Shown here: in pieces, positions 62,501-64,000 of the stretch | Layout of the letters: every line of letters starts with the position of its first letter | How positions within the stretch are numbered: position 1 is the stretch's first letter | NCBI RefSeq assembly: GCF_015182315.1 | Contig: NZ_PRDL01000001.1 | Coordinates: forward strand, 4,194,257 to 4,258,256 | Length of the DNA: 64,000 nt | Reading direction: 5' to 3' | Origin: Cellvibrio polysaccharolyticus | Lineage (GTDB): Bacteria; Pseudomonadota; Gammaproteobacteria; Pseudomonadales; Cellvibrionaceae | The notes under the pieces: generated by a model | What the model was told of the DNA's origin: nothing | The model's input: the letters and a program-made list of their open reading frames with translations, nothing else | Databases searched by the model: none | Program-made: the position numbers and the translations under genes

Positions 62501-64000
62501 AGCGTTGCCCAGAACAACGGTCAGAATCTGTCCGTCAATTTGTGGCGGTGTCAGACCAACCGTGAAGGAACCATCCGGCAATACTGTTCCGGTACCAATT
62601 TCATTACCCCCTGCGTCAGTCACCGTGACGGTGGCGCCCGCCTCGCCGTTACCGGTCAGGCTGGTGCCATCGGCACTAACCAGCAGGTTGGTCGCGATAT
62701 CAGGAACATCATCATTAACTACCGGCGCGACCACGGTAGCCGGGTCGGAATCGCCGTTGGCGTTGCCGAGTACCACGGTGAGGGTTTCACCGTTGATTTG
62801 CGGTGGCGCGATGGCGACGGTGAAGCTGCCATCCGGTTGCACCGTGCCGCTGCCGATCTCGTTGCCGTCCGGGTCGGTGATGGTGACACTGGCACCGGCT
62901 TCACCGTTACCACTGACACTGCTGCCGTCCGGGCTGACCACCAGGCCAGTGGCCGGTGCCGGTACGTCATCGCCGGCATCCACGTTGGGCGCGACCACGG
63001 TGGCCGGGTCGGAATCGCCGTTGGCGTTGCCGAGGACGACGGTGAGGGTTTCACCATTGATTTGCGGTGGCGCGATGGCGACAGTGAAGCTGCCATCCGG
63101 TTGCACCGTGCCGCTGCCGATCTCATTACCGTCCGGGTCGGTGATGGTGACACTGGCACCGGCTTCACCGTTACCACTGACACTGCTGCCGTCCGGGCTG
63201 ACCACCAGATTGGTGGCCGGTGCCGGGACGTCATCACCGGCATCCACGTTCGGCGCGACCACGGTGGCCGGGTCGGAATCGCCATTGGCATTGCCGAGGA
63301 CTACGGTGAGGGTTTCGCCGTTGATTTGCGGTGGCGCGATGGCGACGGTGAAGCTGCCATCCGGTTGCACCGTGCCGCTGCCGATCTCGTTGCCGTCCGG
63401 GTCGGTGATGGTGACGCTGGCACCGGCTTCGCCGTTACCACTGACACTGCTGCCGTCCGGGCTGACCACGAGGCCGGTGGCCGGTGCCGGTACGTCATCA
63501 CCGGCATCCACGTTCGGCGCGACCACGGTGGCCGGGTCGGAATCGCCGTTGGCGTTGCCCAGTACCACGGTGAGGGTTTCGCCGTTGATTTGCGGTGGCG
63601 CGATGGCGACGGTGAAGCTGCCATCCGGTTGCACCGTGCCGCTGCCGATTTCATTACCGTCCGGGTCGGTGATGGTGACACTGGCACCGGCTTCGCCGTT
63701 ACCACTGACACTGCTGCCGTCCGGGCTGACCACGAGGCCGGTGGCCGGTGCCGGCACGTCATCGCCGGTATCCACGTTCGGTGCCACCACGGTAGCCGGG
63801 TCGGAATCGCCGTTGGCGTTGCCGAGGACGACGGTGAGGGTTTCACCATTGATTTGCGGTGGCGCGATGGCGACGGTGAAGCTGCCATCCGGTTGCACCG
63901 TGCCGCTGCCGATTTCATTACCGTCCGGGTCGGTGATGGTGACACTGGCACCGGCTTCGCCGTTACCACTGACACTGCTGCCGTCCGGGCTGACCACGAG
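59513..64000 (-). CDS. Large repetitive biofilm adhesin, N-terminus beyond the window
   Basis: At least 1495 residues; the true start lies beyond 64000. From the right edge come ten Ig-like repeats of 86-88 residues (VSPDGSSVSGNGEAGASVTI ... DGSFTVAIAPPQINGETLTVVLGNANGDSDPATVVAP). Two VCBS/cadherin-like domains follow, each with GxYGxLxIxxDGxYxYxP (ATIDGTYGQLTIFQDGTYTY; VVGSYGNLLIQQDGSYHYSP), interleaved with beta-sandwich segments. The C-terminal 100 residues are very acidic (DIPDLDLDLASNDESVAAEDAELD). I see no RTX nonapeptides. BapA-like context: directly followed by its type I exporter. Confidence 0.9.
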   Translation of the reverse strand, partial: LVVSPDGSSVSGNGEAGASVTITDPDGNEIGSGTVQPDGSFTVAIAPPQINGETLTVVLGNANGDSDPATVVAPNVDTGDDVPAPATGLVVSPDGSSVSGNGEAGASVTITDPDGNEIGSGTVQPDGSFTVAIAPPQINGETLTVVLGNANGDSDPATVVAPNVDAGDDVPAPATGLVVSPDGSSVSGNGEAGASVTITDPDGNEIGSGTVQPDGSFTVAIAPPQINGETLTVVLGNANGDSDPATVVAPNVDAGDDVPAPATNLVVSPDGSSVSGNGEAGASVTITDPDGNEIGSGTVQPDGSFTVAIAPPQINGETLTVVLGNANGDSDPATVVAPNVDAGDDVPAPATGLVVSPDGSSVSGNGEAGASVTITDPDGNEIGSGTVQPDGSFTVAIAPPQINGETLTVVLGNANGDSDPATVVAPVVNDDVPDIATNLLVSADGTSLTGNGEAGATVTVTDAGGNEIGTGTVLPDGSFTVGLTPPQIDGQILTVVLGNANGNSDPATVLAPNVDTDDDVPAPATNLVVGPDGASVSGNGEAGTTVTITDPDGNEIGSGTVQLDGSFTVAIAPPQTNGEILIVVLTNAFGDSDPAAIAAPVIEVELPDPATNLVVSPDGSSVSGTGEAGATVTITDPDGNEIGSGTVQPDGSFTVAIAPPQINGETLTVVLGNANGDSDPATVLAPVINDDVPDIAINLLVSADGTSLTGNGEAGAAITITDPDGNEIGTGTVQPDGSFTVSLTPPQTDGETLTVVLSNANGDSGPATVVAPVVNDEVPEAAINLLVSPDGTTLTGNGEPGAGIRITNPDGDEIGTGTVQPDGTFTVTLIPPQTAGETLTVVLSNANGDSGPATVSAPLVEEVLAFDNVASAFINLEPTVTANVSAGSAGYLALLNLLNVVDLQVLSVNMINFNVAHGHRSDLQLEFNSLLGVGALSDLRAVVQVRDESGSWVGLNGEGQASFLSLNLLSGGAAGVSVSGLPAGEYRAFMAANGVVNLSVIANLTGVRTDYDYNNILGTDAVNVSGNVLTDAGVNSGVDVITDDTIVFSVQGTPVPLEGATIDGTYGQLTIFQDGTYTYVPNDSLAGIGKVDSFSYTIRDTVTQSESTANLHIRIDSESVDLEWSAPGDDAQFALEARDDQATAALSYRNVVSPTATAKLGADFGLSGGLVKTGQTTVSFTVNANDKSNVVLIVGTDASLGSLSVLPTYTLQLLKWNEGTSTWVPVPGGNASGTALASLPLLNGLSGLQLQVPGDLSAGSYQVKATISTVALSNFSSAVYLTRTDTHLNQYEVNSNPGVSGNVLADDDLGSPATKLMVQSGGSYQDIPTSGLTVVGSYGNLLIQQDGSYHYSPTGNPVHHTADVVDIFQYQVVAPNGETSQASLEITVDVSGAGVVNTGPSPLAFFDDIPDLDLDLASNDESVAAEDAELDVSLEELVHESSEEIALSFEEETASLATDEPPVDNTLTSDASEIVLTEPVAQNDDLWNQPDNYLG
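61418..64000 (-). repeat. Tandem Ig-like repeats of the adhesin (258-264 bp)
   Basis: Ten units in the window. The four units nearest the edge are 264 bp and almost identical at DNA level (unit boundaries about 63997, 63733, 63469, 63205); the fifth is equally similar but 258 bp. Units nearer the C-terminus are 258 or 264 bp and more diverged. The array continues past 64000. Confidence 0.95.

Noticed and set aside
61418..64000. CRISPR-like array
   Set aside because: Units are 258-264 bp, contiguous and in-frame protein repeats; there are no spacers.

Overview
The window looks like a chromosomal segment of a gammaproteobacterium close to Cellvibrio (Cellvibrionaceae). This rests on gene content and order: ftsY-ftsE-ftsX-rpoH, gmk-rpoZ-spoT-ridA, hisB-hisH-hisA-hisF, gpmI-envC-ctpA, a XenA-type ene reductase and a small polysaccharide-degradation pair. 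The genus is an inference; no rRNA or other marker is present. No tRNA, rRNA, CRISPR array, insertion sequence or prophage was seen.

Layout. 1-2281: polA, cut by the left edge. 2282-3180: a small secreted protein behind two clusters of helically phased GTTAC/GTAAC boxes. 3181-6298: zinc uptake (znuA divergent from zur-znuC-znuB, with a Zur-like box between). 6432-11246: rsmD, then ftsY-ftsE-ftsX and rpoH. 11413-16864: a DUF423 membrane protein, trmB, a lipoprotein, and convergent ppk and ppx. 17037-18313: rhodanese-grxC-secB. 18625-23904: gpmI, envC, ctpA and a divergent polysaccharide deacetylase. 24389-27400: the his operon, interrupted by a structured repeat. 27498-31155: gmk-rpoZ-spoT-ridA.

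31291-46091 is more accessory. It holds a biuret-hydrolase-like enzyme with an orphan ABC substrate-binding protein and a LysR regulator, an alpha/beta hydrolase, xenA, a second LysR regulator and an FKBP. A four-gene operon follows (BLUF-like sensor, CvnD/MglA-like GTPase, two Roadblock/LC7 proteins) that resembles the actinobacterial 'conservons' but carries a BLUF-like protein instead of a histidine kinase. Then come a GH154/GH105 pair and two AT-richer membrane proteins. Two families of dispersed, hairpin-rich repeats (two copies each) lie in or between these genes and in the his operon.

46166-54430 is a guanidine-utilisation operon: ABC transporter, two carboxyguanidine deiminase subunits and a biotin-dependent guanidine/urea carboxylase. 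It lies behind a clear guanidine-I (ykkC) riboswitch, a candidate sigma-54 promoter and two NtrC-like sites. Guanidine would be imported, carboxylated and deiminated to allophanate; no allophanate hydrolase is in the window. 54516-64000 is a type I secretion operon (adhesin, TolC-like, ABC exporter, HlyD-like) whose adhesin runs off the right edge as near-identical 264-bp repeats.

The most interesting items are the BLUF-like/GTPase/Roadblock operon, the layered nitrogen plus guanidine control, the repeats whose arms differ between copies yet stay self-complementary, and the phased GTTAC boxes.
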